NCBI GenBank assembly: GCA_023375785.1
Contig: SZWC01001556.1
Span: 30,799 to 94,798 of the forward strand
Source of the DNA: Penium margaritaceum
Lineage: Eukaryota > Streptophyta > Zygnematophyceae > Desmidiales > Peniaceae
DNA: 64,000 nucleotides
Direction of reading: 5' to 3'
Both the position numbers and the translations under genes were made by a program. The notes below the pieces were generated by a model. That model worked only from the letters and a program-made list of their open reading frames with translations. It was not told the DNA's origin and ran no database searches. Positions within the stretch are counted from its first letter, which is position 1. Every line of letters begins with the position of its first letter. This document shows, piece after piece, positions 31,400-43,532 of the stretch.

Positions 31400-32804
31400 A
31401 TCATTACGGGCAATGAACACAGTAGGACAAGCTGTATGTGGACCACCCAACTGTAACAACACACTCATACCTCCATGAGTACGAAGTTTCAGCTACGAGA
31501 AAATCTCCGCGATCGTGCGATCCCAAGGGTCCTGATCACCACTGTTGTCTAAAGAAGTGATTTTGTCTGCTGATACCGTAGTCCTGATGTGACACGTCCA
31601 TGTTTCGCCGAAAGACATCCACTGTGTGCGTGCCGCCTAGATGCCGCACTTAATGCTACTCCTGTTGAGATGTTGCTTGTACTCTCTGTAGCAATGATGA
31701 CTCCTGGAGTTGTAGCATAGGAAGACGCGTCCACTAGTAAAGCTCGTTGGGTGTAGCAACAGCTGCTACTACTGCTCCTTGCTATGTTTTTGCTTTTCTT
31801 GCTTCCCCTGTTGGATCGCCGAAGTTTCTTGAGCCTGACCGTTTGGGGTAGAGGGTGATTACAAGGAAGCATTATAGGTGGGACTTGCAAACTAGAACAA
31901 AGGGGTTAGAGGAGTTGCGTTCAATGTTGCAATAAGCAGACTTTAATGATGGGAGACAGTGGCCTCATGAGCTCATGTTGACTGGAGAAAGTAGTGATGA
32001 GCTCATGGAAGTACCTGAAGTGACACAGAAAACTTGGATAGAGCTAGTTGGTCGAAGCCTGTGAAGAGCTTCACGTGGTCCAGATGCGCCCCCATCATGA
32101 TGGTATCAAGGACCCATATTGTGTCTCACCACCACTCCCAAGGTGCATATAAGGACGCTTGGTGCATCGCAAGTAGTCAACCGTGAGCTCTGTGGGACCT
32201 TGAGAGAGGGAGTGGAACTCACACAGGCGAGCCGCCCTCATAGCGTGGGTCTCCGCAACAAGCAATGTCAGGGCCAACTTCCAGCCCTGGCGTGGGTCAG
32301 CTCTAGCCGCAGTCCCGGTCTCACCATGGAAGGGGCGTATATCCACCATTCTCTTGTGGTATGGCATATAGAAGACCGCACATCACTCTCGCTGCTGTCT
32401 AGACCTGGTGAGCAATGCGTGTCTGGTACTGGTTGTGGTAGTGGGGCGAGACACCCTCAGATTCGGCCCATACCCAAAACAGGGTCTCCCAACACTCAAA
32501 GCCCTTGTCACTATCGTGGCAAGGTGGAGGTGCCTCAAAGTCCTTTGATTGCCGCTTTGTGGAGTAGACAACCTCAGGCTCAGGAGATGGTAGACAAGGT
32601 ATAGGGAGATCACCAGTGAGAGAAACACCACCAAAGGTGAACGTCCCGACCCATATTGAGCGACCCCATGGTATCGGTCTATGACAAACACGACGACGTT
32701 GTTGGCGGCTACTGGTGGGTGGAGCCACCACCCGTTGGTGCTCCGGTGCCAGCTCTTCCGCATTAGGGATCTGCACGATCATGGACACGGCCAAGAGGTA
32801 AAAG
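31400..32804 (-). pseudogene. gag: gag of Copia G
   Basis: The N-terminal part (32399-32794) carries QSKDFEAPPPCHDSDKGFEC and WETLFWVWAESEGVSPHYHN. The capsid C-terminal part (32095-32367) has DIRPFHGETGTAARADPRQG and FHSLSQGPTELTVDYLR, all clear matches to element A. The two parts lie in different frames. From 32095 to 31400 the gag C-terminus is degenerate and no CCHC knuckle could be read. Confidence 0.75.
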
Positions 32805-33432
32805 TAAGCTGTACAAATAGACGGGGATGACTCACATCACAACAGGCAGGTGGCCAAAATGCCACTGATGGGCGTTCAAATCCGGAAGTCAACCCGCTGT
32901 GTGTTATGCCGAGAAAAACGTGGATGATTCACAGAGATGAGGTGCAAAGCAGGATGCAATAAAAAAAAATGAAAAATCCATTCAATGCAATGATTTACAA
33001 TTAGCAGAAAGTATATTTCAATGACAAGTGTCAAACATGTTGACTGCATGTATCTTATGGCTTGAAGCACAATGAAACATCTGTTGGATCTTGGGCGCTC
33101 GATTTGAGAAGTGCGAGCGATGCCACGTCATGAGTGGAAACACTGCCAATAACTTGGTGGAGGAGGTCGAGAGTATTAAGCCACAGTTTAATAAAAGTCT
33201 AATGTCGTCGAGAGGTCAGACAAACAGTACTGAAACATTGATACATTTTGCGACACGTCTGTCGACCCTCTCGAAACGTGGTCAAATGTGTCAGAAGTCT
33301 TGAAAACAGAACATCGAAGGTCAGGGTAGGTGCCCAAAATCCCCTCAGCCAAAGGGCTTGAAATCATTGAGGTCGACGCGTAGTGGGCCATAAGAGGAAA
33401 GAGATGCCCACTTGCAAAGTTTAGGGAGTAAT
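32805..33432. other. AT-rich spacer with conserved segment
   Basis: No LTR or PBS for G is visible. The 33091-33303 plus-strand frame contains NNLVEEVESIKPQFNKSL, and bases 33225-33329 match 24281-24385 without gaps. Otherwise nothing is recognised. Confidence 0.45.
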
Positions 33433-34010
33433 TCATGGTGCTAGTGCATGGTGTTGGAGCGCACTACAAGATCGCACTAGAAAGTGAGTATATGATCTGC
33501 TCACATTTGGACATGTATGGCTCGATGATGTGATGCTGGATAGGATCCCAAAACCTCCAAGCCTTTGACTGACTCGACATCCCAAAAAAGGTACAGTGTC
33601 AGCCACGAGGAGCCAGCTTTCCATTTCATTGGTCCTTGGGGAGCCAGACGCTGGCGACAGAACTCAGGACATGTGTAGGAAAAATAATTGCGTGCGGCCC
33701 ACACCAATACTGGTAGGGAGTGACATGTCGGGGTAAGGGACCGTGAGGAACTCTGTTCCAAGCCCAGGTCATGTACAACATGGCCTCGAAGAAGAAGCCC
33801 TTGGATAGGCCGAACTCAATGCGCATAGTGCGGACCACATAAGCCATAGTGTAATTCCTGAACTCAGAGACATTGTTCTGCTCCGGTGTATAGGAAGTGG
33901 ACATCTCATGTCTAATGCCACGGATCGTGACGATTGTATTTGCCTCCCCCATGAACTCACCACCTCTGCCAGAACGGAAGCAAAAAAGGGGATGACCACA
34001 CTAGCAGCCA
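33433..34010 (-). pseudogene. pol: Integrase fragment of Copia H
   Basis: Motifs read EMSTSYTPEQNNVSEFRNYT, with the core glutamate region, then AYVVRTMRIEFGLSKGFFFE, YMTWAWNRVPHGPLPRHVTP and YQYWCGP. The upstream HDxGGE region lies in another frame at about 33940-33960. Left of 33433 the element is lost. Confidence 0.75.
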
Positions 34011-34026
34011 TTGCATGGATCTTCTG

Positions 34027-34889
34027 TCACTGGCATAAATTCCATCGGAAGGGAAAGTATTCAAAGAACGGTGAGAACGTAATGACCACGCTTTGCAACA
34101 GACTCAACAGGTAAGGGATCCATGAGGTCATAATGAACCACCTCAAGTGGGTGGGAGATGCGAGAAGAGAAGACAAGAGAAGGTGACCTGTGCATCTATC
34201 CCTGAGCTTAGAAGATGCATTCAATTTTGCAAGGCAATTGAAAGGCAGCTAGATCGAGGTCAAGGGCAGGATGTATACGAAGCATGCTTTGCATGGCACA
34301 GGCGACATAGAGGGAGGTGAATATGCTATGGGGACAGAGTGCTTATGTCAAACACATGAATCCCTTCCAAAGAAAGGGATGAGGACACAGAAGACAAATG
34401 AGTGTGAGAATGTGTATGCAATATCACAGGACCAGATGGACGAAAAATGACTGTGCCAATGCCACAAGAGTGCACAACATCCATGCTCATGTGGTTGAGA
34501 ATAGTGACAGAAAGAAGGCTGAGCTCAAGGCCAGGAACATACAACACATCATTGACATAGACGTCGCCAGACGGACCTTGAAGAAGAACAACACCACCAC
34601 CACAAACAAGAAGTACCTAACCCGACCCCATCCCAACACTCTAGACATCACAAACCAGGCCAAGCATATTGAACACCTGACGACAAGATGTTATGTGATA
34701 CATAGCATCAAAATCGATGATCCATATGCCATCACGGTCATAGATAGATGCGGTAACATTGCATTGAGCGACTTGACATGACACGGGCAATGGACTCTGC
34801 GCATGAGACTGAGACGCAAAGTGTGTCTGACAATCATCAAGCCAGAAAACATCATTCAAGAGGGGATTAGGAACACAGCGGTCATCCAA
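34027..34889 (-). pseudogene. pol: Protease and pre-integrase remnant of Copia H
   Basis: DGIWIIDFDAMYHITS shows the protease motif with DFDA in place of DSGA, so the catalytic loop is damaged. MLYVPGLELSLLSVTILNHM at 34326-34547 is the conserved segment downstream. Frame changes separate the parts. Confidence 0.7.
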
Positions 34890-35544
34890 AGGAGGATCTC
34901 CAGGGAGAGAAGTCTCAGTTTGACAACTGTCTGTGGCCTCCTAACTAGCAAAAATACAATGCATAGTTCCCTACAACAGACAGGGAGGGATGCCGCGGCA
35001 GTGCACGATGAGTTTTCTCCAGCTGGTGCTCAGGAGCAGAGGGCCCGGGATTCTAGAGGTAGTGCGGTGTGGCCATGCCAGATGGAGGAGCTGAGGTGCA
35101 GCTGAGTTGCAACAGTGGAGGTGACCATGCCCGATACAAAGTCCATGCAGCAAAAGTTCTGACTCAAGGCATGAAAGGAGTCAAGGATGTAGTCATGACT
35201 GTTGTGGTACCGGTGGAGGAGACCGCTCCTGATAAAGTGGAGGAGGCACCAACATAAGAGGCGGTGGTAGTTGTCGCAATACCAAGGAGTTGCTCACGCT
35301 TGTGACGCATGCTGTTGACGATGTAAGACTCGTCAGGGGGTATTTGACATGTGTACAGCCATGACCCGGCTGGCCACAGTTGTCGCAGACAACAGAGCTA
35401 TGACAGGGTGTGGCTGCGAATGAAACTATGAGTCCCAGTCAACTAAGGTGCAAGAGAGGTAGAGCTTACTAGTGGTAATGCCTCTGTGTCTCTATGGTGC
35501 AAGCAAGTGTCCTGTACCCCCTCCTTCCAGTCCAAGAACCAGAA

Positions 35545-36405
35545 TTAAAACCAGGACATCATAGTGCCCTGGGATGCCATGGCCTCAAAGATCTGGAGGT
35601 CAAAGTCGACGAGGATCTTTGCAAAGGCGGGAGTTGTGCCCTTATTGATGGTGAGAAGAGCAGCTAGCGGAGGCGGGCCAGCCTTGCCAAACCAACACAG
35701 AATATCCTGCGTAGAACACCCTGAAGGGTAGCACCAATAGGCTGTGTCTAACTCTGAGTCACCCATCTTGAGGTCGCTAAAACTCCTCAAAAGGCGACTG
35801 ACGATGGCCTGGCCAAAACGACGGTAGGGACGTGTGAGGGTGGTCTGGGCCTCGCTGGTGTGAGGGTCAGTGTTGGCAGTAAGATCATCAATTAAGGGCT
35901 TGAGGTCAGTGCAATAACTCTCTATTGCAGCAAAGACAAGGGCCCTGTCTGCACAGCCTGTGTTGAATAATTGCTCGGTGATGGAGGAGTCAAACTTCAG
36001 GGTGTAGTATGCCCAGATACCCTCACCTTGAGCCCACAAGCAAAACAGTAGCTCCGAGGATGCAAACTCTCCAACCTCAAGGTGGGGTGGTCGTGTCTCA
36101 AAATCCTTCGGCATGCGCTAAGTACTTGCTGCATTCCCTAGAGAGCCTATGACACTTGAGACGGACTGCTGCTCTTGCTGATGCTGCTGGTGCTGTTGGG
36201 CTACTGTCTGGGCCAAGGCACAAACTATGGAACCAGGCTGGCCATGAAGAGGTGGCTGGATTGTGGCTGTTTGGACGCACTGTAAGGTGGCTAGGAGTGT
36301 CCGTGGGTCATCAACCTGTTGCTGAAGAGCGGCGACTGGGTCAGTCAATGGTGTCACGCTAGTAGAGGTGGACTGCGTGGCGTTAGCAGTATTAGGTCCG
36401 GCCAT
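35545..36405 (-). pseudogene. gag: gag of Copia H
   Basis: The ATG at 36405 starts MAGPNTANATQ with a Gln/His-rich helical region (QQHQQHQQEQQ). A TAG near 36118 separates it from the capsid domain MPKDFETRPPHLEVGEF, LFCLWAQGEGIWAYYTLKFD, RLLRSFSDLKMGDSELDTAY and PPPLAALLTINKG. The PKDFET and WPYY-type blocks are shared with A, G and I. Downstream (34890-35540) no CCHC knuckle is found. Confidence 0.8.
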
Positions 36406-36639
36406 AGTAGCGGATGGCGGAAACTGCCACTAGCACTGTGTTTGTTCCTGATTGTAAACAAAATCAGTAACTACCTTTCTGGACAAGTTGTTTGAAGGAA
36501 ACAAAATGGTGTTTTGCTTTTTAGAGATACCCTCTCAATTCTCGAGTACCCCCTTTGGAAATTTTTTGATACCCCAAATTTTTACTCTCTGATTGGTGGC
36601 TAGCAGCCCGTCGGAGCTACGCAGAAGCCTGCACGGCTT

Positions 36640-37060
36640 TTGCGTAGCTTCTGTGGTACCTGCCGCTACTGTTGCTGTCTCTACTGCCACTGTTGTTGCT
36701 GCTACTGCTTCCACCGTGCGACGTTGCTGTCGACGTTGCTACTACGTTCTACTGTTGCCATCGCCACAAGCTACTACTACGGTTGCTGGTGCTGCTACTG
36801 TTACTACTACTTTTGCTGCCACTACTGCTACAGTTTCTGCCGCTGCTGCTATTGTTGTTGCTACTACCATTGCTGTCGCTGCGGCTGATGATGTCGAGCT
36901 GCTACTGTTACTGCTGCGCGTTGTTCCTGCTGCCACAGGACTGCTACATGGTGCTCCTGCTGCCACGTGACTACTGCTTCTGCTGCTGTTGCTGCACTTG
37001 CCGCTCGGCTGCTGCTAACGCTGCTACTTTTACTACTGTCTTAATGCTACTACTCCTGTT
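36640..37060 (-). repeat. Triplet-rich leader of element H
   Basis: On the plus strand this is CTGCTACTGTTGCTG-like, which is CAG/GCA/GTAGCAG on the element's sense strand. It sits between the PBS (about 37563-37575) and gag, as in A, F and I. Confidence 0.75.
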
Positions 37061-37561
37061 ACGTGGTAGGCAGCAAGCGAGGGGGAACGAAAGTCCAGAT
37101 TGTTTTTCTTTATTTCTGGATCTCCGGTTTCTAGGTCTAGCGGAGCTGATTCCACTGTAGATGACATGGCTATACCCTCTAGGAAGTGTACACCGGGTAC
37201 AAAGGGTACGCCGGATACAAAGAGGAGGTAGAGAAGAAAATTGGGAAGCAACAGGGACACTTCCCTACAACTTGGCGGTGCCGTCGCCACGTGCTTCAGC
37301 TCCACAATTGGTGTCATGCTTCTTTGCATTGGCCGCGTAATGGCCTACGCTACCACCACCGTGGGGTCAATGCCACAAAAAGAATTTTGGTAGAATTCCC
37401 CCCGCGTCGGGAGCATTTTGAAGCCGCCACCAGGCAAGGCTAACTTTGCCAGGAAAAATCTGGCAGACTTTCCCTGCATTGGCGTGTATGGAGGTCCGCC
37501 AACGTTGACTTGCACCTGTACCTCGCTACTGCTACTATGTCTGCTGCATCCGCTACGCTAT

Positions 37562-37575
37562 TACTCTCATACCAA
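37562..37575 (-). other. Primer binding site of element H (degenerate)
   Basis: The minus strand reads TTGGTATGAGAGTAA, matching the iMet site TGGTATCAGAGC except for two bases. It lies four bases from the LTR end. Confidence 0.7.
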
Positions 37576-37578
37576 GCT

Positions 37579-38470
37579 TGAAATGATGCTGCACTAGTCC
37601 GGACAAGAATACTTTATGCCGCCTCATACATTTGGACTGAAGTGTGTGGTCCGCTGTGCCCAGACTTAGCGCCTGAGAACTCTCAACTGCTCATACTGAG
37701 CAGTGTTGGCCGCTCAACTGCGAGAGAGAACTCTAAAACTCAAAACTTAGCGCCAGAACTGCAGTTGGAAGTGATAAATTACTGAGTTGACAGCAAGAAT
37801 GAGATCTGGTGAGAGACCCATCCCAGACTAATCTAGGTCCTCAACTCTGTGAGGCTTGTTACCCAGTCTACCAACAAATCAGGACAGTGCACCATTTTCC
37901 AACCTATGGGGTTTTTTGGGTGAGCCCCCCCAGAGGACCGACAGCCCCAAACCCGTATGTCGTCCGTTTTTCCTGAAAACTGGACCATACCATAATATGC
38001 ATGCTACAAACGCATTCGTGCAGTCAGATCAGCTAGAAAAGTCACACACTATAGATATGGCTGTCTAATCCTAGGCAGACCGTATGCTTCAAAGAGCAGT
38101 TGTCCATGACGGTCAGTGGCATGAGCACCGGTAGCTACTATCGATGGAGCTGAGCGCGCACTGCTACCAAGTGGAAGACTCCACACAAGGAGACGGGAGC
38201 CACGTCTCTCCATCGCTCAGTGTCCGTTGTCATTAACGTCCGCCAAGTCAGTCATGTGCACAGGCATGTACACCAGCCAAGAGGTCGCTGTAAGTTGTGA
38301 CAACATGCCGGATTAAGCCCTCTTAGCAGGCAAGGGATCTAGGGGTACACACTAGAGCCATGTCGGTGGCAAGCTCAAGGAGTTAGAATCCTTGTGAGAA
38401 TGGCAAGAGTCAACAACAGATGGGAGTCATGCATGCCGTCATGCTCAGCGATTGCCTTTTTGCTTTAACT
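37579..38470 (-). repeat. LTR between Copia bodies H and J
   Basis: It starts TGAAATGATG on the plus strand. Partial similarity to the I LTRs includes GCTTGTTAC.CAG, ATCAG, GACCGACAGCCC, TCGTCCGTTTT.CCT and TGGACCATACCATAAT. Its right end is not sharply defined and is placed by the start of J RNase H remnants. It can act as the 5' LTR of H and the 3' LTR of J. Confidence 0.6.
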
Positions 38471-39760
38471 TTCACAGTATAGATTGATGCAGTAGATGGG
38501 CATACAAAGCTATTGCAACTAGCGGGATAGCCACACCCTCTCACGCGTACTTGCCTTAAGCGCTACATACTCTACCTCACTGGAGCTACGTGCAAGATAC
38601 CCTTGTTTTCTACTCTTCTAGTAGATAACATTCCCACCAACAAGAAAGATTAGCCAGTGCGGCTGCGGGCGTCTATGTCGTGAGCCCAGTTTATCTGTCA
38701 ATGACCACGGAAGGCTCTGTAGTAGAGCCCAACATGGGCGGTAGACACCGCATAGCGAACAACATGCAACACTGCCGCGAGATGTCTCTGATAAGGCTGC
38801 TGGGATAATTGAGCCAGGTAGTTGACTCAAAAGACCACATCCACTCAATTCGTGGTGGTGAGATGCATCAGAGACCCCATCACACTGAGGTAGTCGGTGA
38901 CGTTGACAAGCTCCTCCAAGTTGGATGGATCGTGTGACTTCAGTAGGCACTGACATGTTGGAGTCATCAGTGTGGATGCAGTGGGTGTGTCAGACAACAA
39001 GGAGGCAAAGCGCTTCCCCTGGCTGCGTATGTAGGCATCCAGGTGTACGCGCAGCATATGATGCGGGCAACAATCAAGCTGGACCCATGTCCTTCATCTT
39101 GTATTTAGACCACATAAGAGACACCACTAACTATATAGTAGAAGGACTGGGTGAAGAAAAAAGAAGGTCATCGACATAGACAAAAATGGCCACGAGGGAC
39201 CCCGAGGGTACACTCAAAAAGAGTGTTGGGTTGACGGTGCTATAGCGGTCGCCACCTCTCTCAAGAGTGGAGGAGATCTCCATATTCAATCAGCCAGAAA
39301 AATTTTGGAGTCTGTATATGGCCTTACACAGCCACCAAAACTTTTTAATGTCGTCACTGAAGCCTTGAGGTTGCACCACGTAGATCTCCTCATCCAACTG
39401 TCCCTGTAAGAATGCATTGTTCATGTCCATCTGCTCAAGTTCCGAGTCATGATGGGCGTTTAGACTCAAGAGAGCACAAACGGCGGTGTATCGCCCAATT
39501 GAAGCAAGTGTCTCATCAATGTTGATGCTTGGAACCTGGGAGAATCTCTTGGTTGTGAGCCTAGCTTTGTACCTGCAGACCATGCCGTCAGGTTTCAGCT
39601 TCCGCCAGAGAACCCAACAGACAAAAACAGCTTTGCGGCCTGCTCCAGATTAACAAATTTGAAGACCCCATACTCCTTGAGGACCGTCAGCTCCTCTTGC
39701 ATGCCGTTCTTCCAGAGATCAGCATCGTCTGCCTCATGAGCCTACCGAACAAGGCTAGGC
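38471..39760 (-). pseudogene. pol: RT and RNase H of Copia J
   Basis: RT reads YKARLTTKRFSQVPSINIDE, QMDMNNAFLQGQLDEEIYVV and WWLCKAIYRLQNF, then VAIFVYVDDLLFS with an intact YVDD (39167-39178). RNase H pieces NVIY, GYLARSSSEVEYVALKAS follow near 38560-38620. There are many frame changes. Confidence 0.75.
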
Positions 39761-40206
39761 TCTTAGGGGAGTGAAGGTAGCCCGCTCGCCATAAAACAGG
39801 TAGCGACATAGCCAATGACAGAGGCATTGAGGACATTGTGGAACTCATGAGCTACGGGCGCACAGCCCACAGCTGAGTTAGGGTGGACAACACTTACGGC
39901 TAGCCCAAGTACATCCAAACCAGTGGGCTTGGTGGAGGAGCCCGCTACAGTGGATGATGCACTGGAGCGAGTGTGACGCTGAGAAGACTGGGAGGACTGA
40001 GGAAGAGAGTGGAGTCGTCCTCGTGTGTGTATATCTTTAGGATGACAGGAGGAGCCTGACACCTAGGAGGGGTTTCTGTCACACCAACGGACACAAAGGT
40101 CTATAGTGAAGGCATCGAAGGTGAGTCGGGAGTGACATGTCAAGGTTGCTGTCTAGAGACATCAACAGAGGAATGTGTTGGAGCGCTGAGGGATGCTGAC
40201 ATGGAC

Positions 40207-41706
40207 TTAGAGGACACAGAAGGAGAAGGGGACCGTTGACAACACCAGGGATGTCCCGGTCAGAGAATCAAATGGTGGACTAGGGGAAGCACCCGTAGGG
40301 AAAAGGACAGGCAAAGAGGGAGAGGAAGAGGGACCAGAGGTGGGAGCTGTATCAGTGGAAGACGGAGGGGTCCCTGGAAGACCGGATGTGGAGACAAACC
40401 CCTCCTCCCCCCCCAAGCCAATAAAGCAAGGACAGGGAGGAGGGAGGAGTGACACGAGACAATTTGCTAAGAAAGACATCCACAAAAAAGAGAGTGTCGT
40501 GAGACTCAACGATGCGGATACGATCAGATTCCTAGAGGCGCCATGCTTTGGACATGACAGAGACACCAAGGAAGGTGCAGAGACACACACGAGGACTAAG
40601 CTTGCCATCTCAAAGATCCTCTAGAAGCCAGAAAAAAGCGACATATTCCTAGACACAAGCAAGAGGAAGGTTAGCGCGACAGCCAAACCAGCACTCAAAG
40701 GTGGTAATGTGACGAGGGAGAGGACCATGGGGAACACGGTTCCAAACCCAGGGCATTTAAGACATGGCCTCAAACGAGAGGAGGTAAGTCACAGGCACGA
40801 AGAAGGGTACGGACACCGTCAGCGAGTGTCCGATTCCAGCGTTCAGAGTCACCAATTTTCTGAGGTGTGTAGGGAGTCGAGGGCTCGGTACACACCATGC
40901 AGGACGTAAGGTAACAAGAAGTAAGACCCATAAACTCCCCTCTATGGTCACAACAGACAACGCAAAGATGGTGACGCGGGAAAGTTCAGCCTAGGGAAGC
41001 CTGGACTCAAGGGTGGAACAGAAATCACTCTTTTGCATGAGATCAAAGACCCACCGTATCCGGGAGAAGTTGTCAGTGAGACAGAAAATGTAGTGGCCAA
41101 CCCTCCCTGGGCATCGTGAGGAAGGGGCTCCATGACATCAGCATGCAAGAGATCAAAGGAATAGGAGGTGCAAGACTCAGACGTGGAAAAGGGGGACCAA
41201 TGCATTTTTCCCTGAGTACAATCAAGGTAGCCTATAAGACAAGGAGCAAGGAAGGTAGTAGCATTGAGACCATCCGCATGAATCACGCAAAGCAGGCTAT
41301 CAATGGTAGAAGTGTGAATGTGACACATGCGGTGATACAACAGCTGCGTGTGTACTGGGAAAAGAGAGCGGGAAACGTGCACATGGACAGACGTAGCAGG
41401 TGCAAGGGAAAATGATGGAATGAGAAACAAGCAGTTGCAGCGGTTGCCAAGCAGCAAGAGGCAGCCAGAAATTTGATGAGACATGGAGGCAATGTTGTGG
41501 CTTGAGGAGAAGTCCATGCTCTGGTCCTTGAGTGTCGTAACAAATAGGAGACTCAACTCAAGAGAGGGAAAGCACAATACATCGCGTAGGAACAGTTCCC
41601 CCCTTGGGTCCAACAAAGCAAACAACCCCAATGCCCTCAACAGGAGGAAGTTGGCGAGAGCCTGTGTAGACAAAGTGAACAGAGCCAATAGGACCAAGCA
41701 AGACAA
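40207..41706 (-). pseudogene. pol: Integrase and linker of Copia J
   Basis: The pre-integrase part has LLYHRMCHIHTSTIDSLL and CTQGKMHW. LLHADVMEPLPHD marks the core start (Asp). Conserved downstream pieces in other frames include PWVWNRVPHGPLPRHITT and FLGVSVMSKAW. A Ser/Pro-rich linker (40207-40608) precedes RT. Several frameshifts make the core incomplete. Confidence 0.7.
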
Positions 41707-42576
41707 ACGAGGAGCGCAACAAATTCATGCGGTGGATGGCTAAGGAGTCAAGGATCCAAAATCCATCCGACACGCAAATAGAGGTACTGACACAACTGGC
41801 AACGACAATGGCGGAGTGCGACGGAAGTCGCTGACTGTAGGCAGCAAGACAGCAAGGCAAGCAAACAGATTGCCACTCCTCAATCCACAGACCATCAATG
41901 AGCAGACACCCCTGAACATGGCTAGACACAGAATCACACAAAGCCCCATCAACTGCACACACAAGTGACTCCGAGCCCGGACACCCACTCTCACCTCCCT
42001 AATCATGAAGATGGCACTACCCGGCAATGTGTGAGAGGGTAGCATCCAGCTGGTGGTCATCCTCAAGCAGGTAGGGGGTGATGAAGACATGACAGGGATA
42101 CCAAGACGGGTAAACCGGAGAGTCCCAAGCATGAGGAGAGTAAAGACCGGAGGGAGAACCATAGTAGACGGGCCTCTTATACAAAGGGAGTCACTCCTAA
42201 GGGTAGGCGATGGAGGAGGCACTGCAGCAATGCTGTAGGATGTGGCTTCGGTGGCCACAGTCGGACTGTGGCTAGGTGGGGCAATAGAGGTGGTGGCATG
42301 GGCAGAGCTCCCACAGTTGCTAGAGGAGCATCACTAGTGTGCCCACATCGCGGATATGAGACGGGCGTTTGCAGGTGGCGATGGACACTTAGGTGTGGAG
42401 TGGCCAGTAGCACCATAGTTCCAGCACATGACAGCACTAGAGGATGACGCAGGAGAGGAGGAGCTACCAGACCCCTTCCCTTTCCCGCATCCGGCCTGAC
42501 CACCTGCACTGGATCCGCAACCATCCTTGCCCTTTCCCCGACCATGGCCACCCCCCTCCACCCTCACTGAGTAGCT
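41707..42576 (-). pseudogene. Protease and gag C-terminus of Copia J
   Basis: Protease: DGFWILDSLAIHRMN, where DSLAIH replaces the DSGATHH-type motif. Upstream, a Gly/Lys/Ser-rich stretch ends in CWNYGATGHSTPKC. This has the spacing of a CX2CX4HX4C knuckle, but the second Cys is Tyr, so metal binding is probably lost. The reading continues into the adjacent LTR with no start codon of its own. Confidence 0.7.
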
Positions 42577-43425
42577 CGAAATACTAGGCAGTAGGTTGGG
42601 GCAACAGCGTTGTTGATGCAGCGTGCGGGCTTCCACGCTCGTTCCTTAGTCTGCTGCCCCCTCAGTTTGCCGCTCTAGAGTCTAAGTCTGTATGCTCTGG
42701 GTTTGTTACTCAGAAACGCGTGCGCCGGTGTTAGCGCCAGAAAGAAGCTGAAAACTGAAAGTAACTGATTAGGAGAGAAGAATGAAAAACAATGGGAAAC
42801 CCCTCCAAGTTCTAGCCCCCCCCCAGCTCTATAGAGCTTGTTACTCAGCTAACCAGCCAATCAGAAAATAGTCCTAGACCTATTTTCTGGCAGGCAGGGT
42901 TTTCTCGGTGAGCCCTCCCAAACGGTCGACAGCCCAAGACCCGGGCATTGTCCGTTTTGCCTGAAAATTGGACAATACCATAACACCGACGCTATGAACG
43001 CAGTCGTGTGGTTAGAAACAACTAGAAAAATAGTAGCAAAGAGTTATGAATGCCTGAGCCCAGGTAGTGCCTACGATGGTCCATGATGCCAAACAGTGCC
43101 ACACAACATGAAACAAGGACCCTAGGCAGAGCATGACGATGTAGACGCAACAGTACAGTCAGATCCAGTGCTAGACACATGCAGACAGCCTCTGCGGTGG
43201 CAGTGATCACCAGCGGCTTGACCACCGAGGAGGCCTGCCGATGGAGCTGAGCACGTTGACGCAGGGAAGAGGCTCTAGTGAAATGTGTGTAGGCCTCAGC
43301 GTGCGTCGACTCCACCGGACGACACTCCAGCAACGTCAAGTCTCGCCGTGAGTCATCTGCACACCGATGCACACAAGCCGGGAGGACCAAACATAGCACA
43401 ATGAGAGATGCGGAAAAAACCAACA
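42577..43425 (-). repeat. 3' LTR of element I
   Basis: About 849 bp, matching 49273-50124 over the whole length, for example GTTGATGCAGCGTGCGGGCT and CACGCTCGTTCCTTAGTCTG. The plus-strand right end is CCAACA, directly next to the PPT. The left terminus is degenerate (TCGAAAT against TCAAAAC), so it is good to a few bases. Confidence 0.85.
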
Positions 43426-43434
43426 CTCCCCCAT
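43426..43434 (-). other. Polypurine tract of element I
   Basis: The minus strand reads ATGGGGGAG directly before the LTR start TGTTGG. The same nine bases precede the 3' LTR of element A. Confidence 0.85.
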
Positions 43435-43532
43435 GACTCACAGGCGTAGTGCACATGGATGGGCAGCGACACATTAAACAGACACACTCCCCTAGGGCAT
43501 AGAGAGACGTAGGCCGAGACAAAGAGTGCAAC

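Larger units (their letters stand above)
28300..32804 (-). mobile_element. Copia element G (A-family relative, both ends lost)
   Basis: From right to left: gag, protease, integrase, repeat-bearing linker and RT, closely following element A in sequence and order. No LTR or PBS is found at either end. The RNase H part is missing or decayed beyond recognition left of 28300, where F begins on the other strand. Fewer stop codons occur in its integrase than in A. Confidence 0.8.
33433..37578 (-). mobile_element. Copia element H (3'-truncated)
   Basis: From the right: PBS, triplet-rich leader, gag, protease remnant, pre-integrase and part of integrase, ending about 33433 with no RT. The LTR at 37579 would be its 5' LTR. 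It belongs to the same broad family as I and J by LTR and gag similarity. Confidence 0.75.
38471..42576 (-). mobile_element. Copia body J (gag N-terminus missing)
   Basis: From the right: gag C-terminus with knuckle, protease, integrase, linker, RT and RNase H. It has neither leader nor gag N-terminus: the knuckle lies within about 150 bp of the LTR at 42577. It is flanked by H-type and I-type LTRs. Confidence 0.75.
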
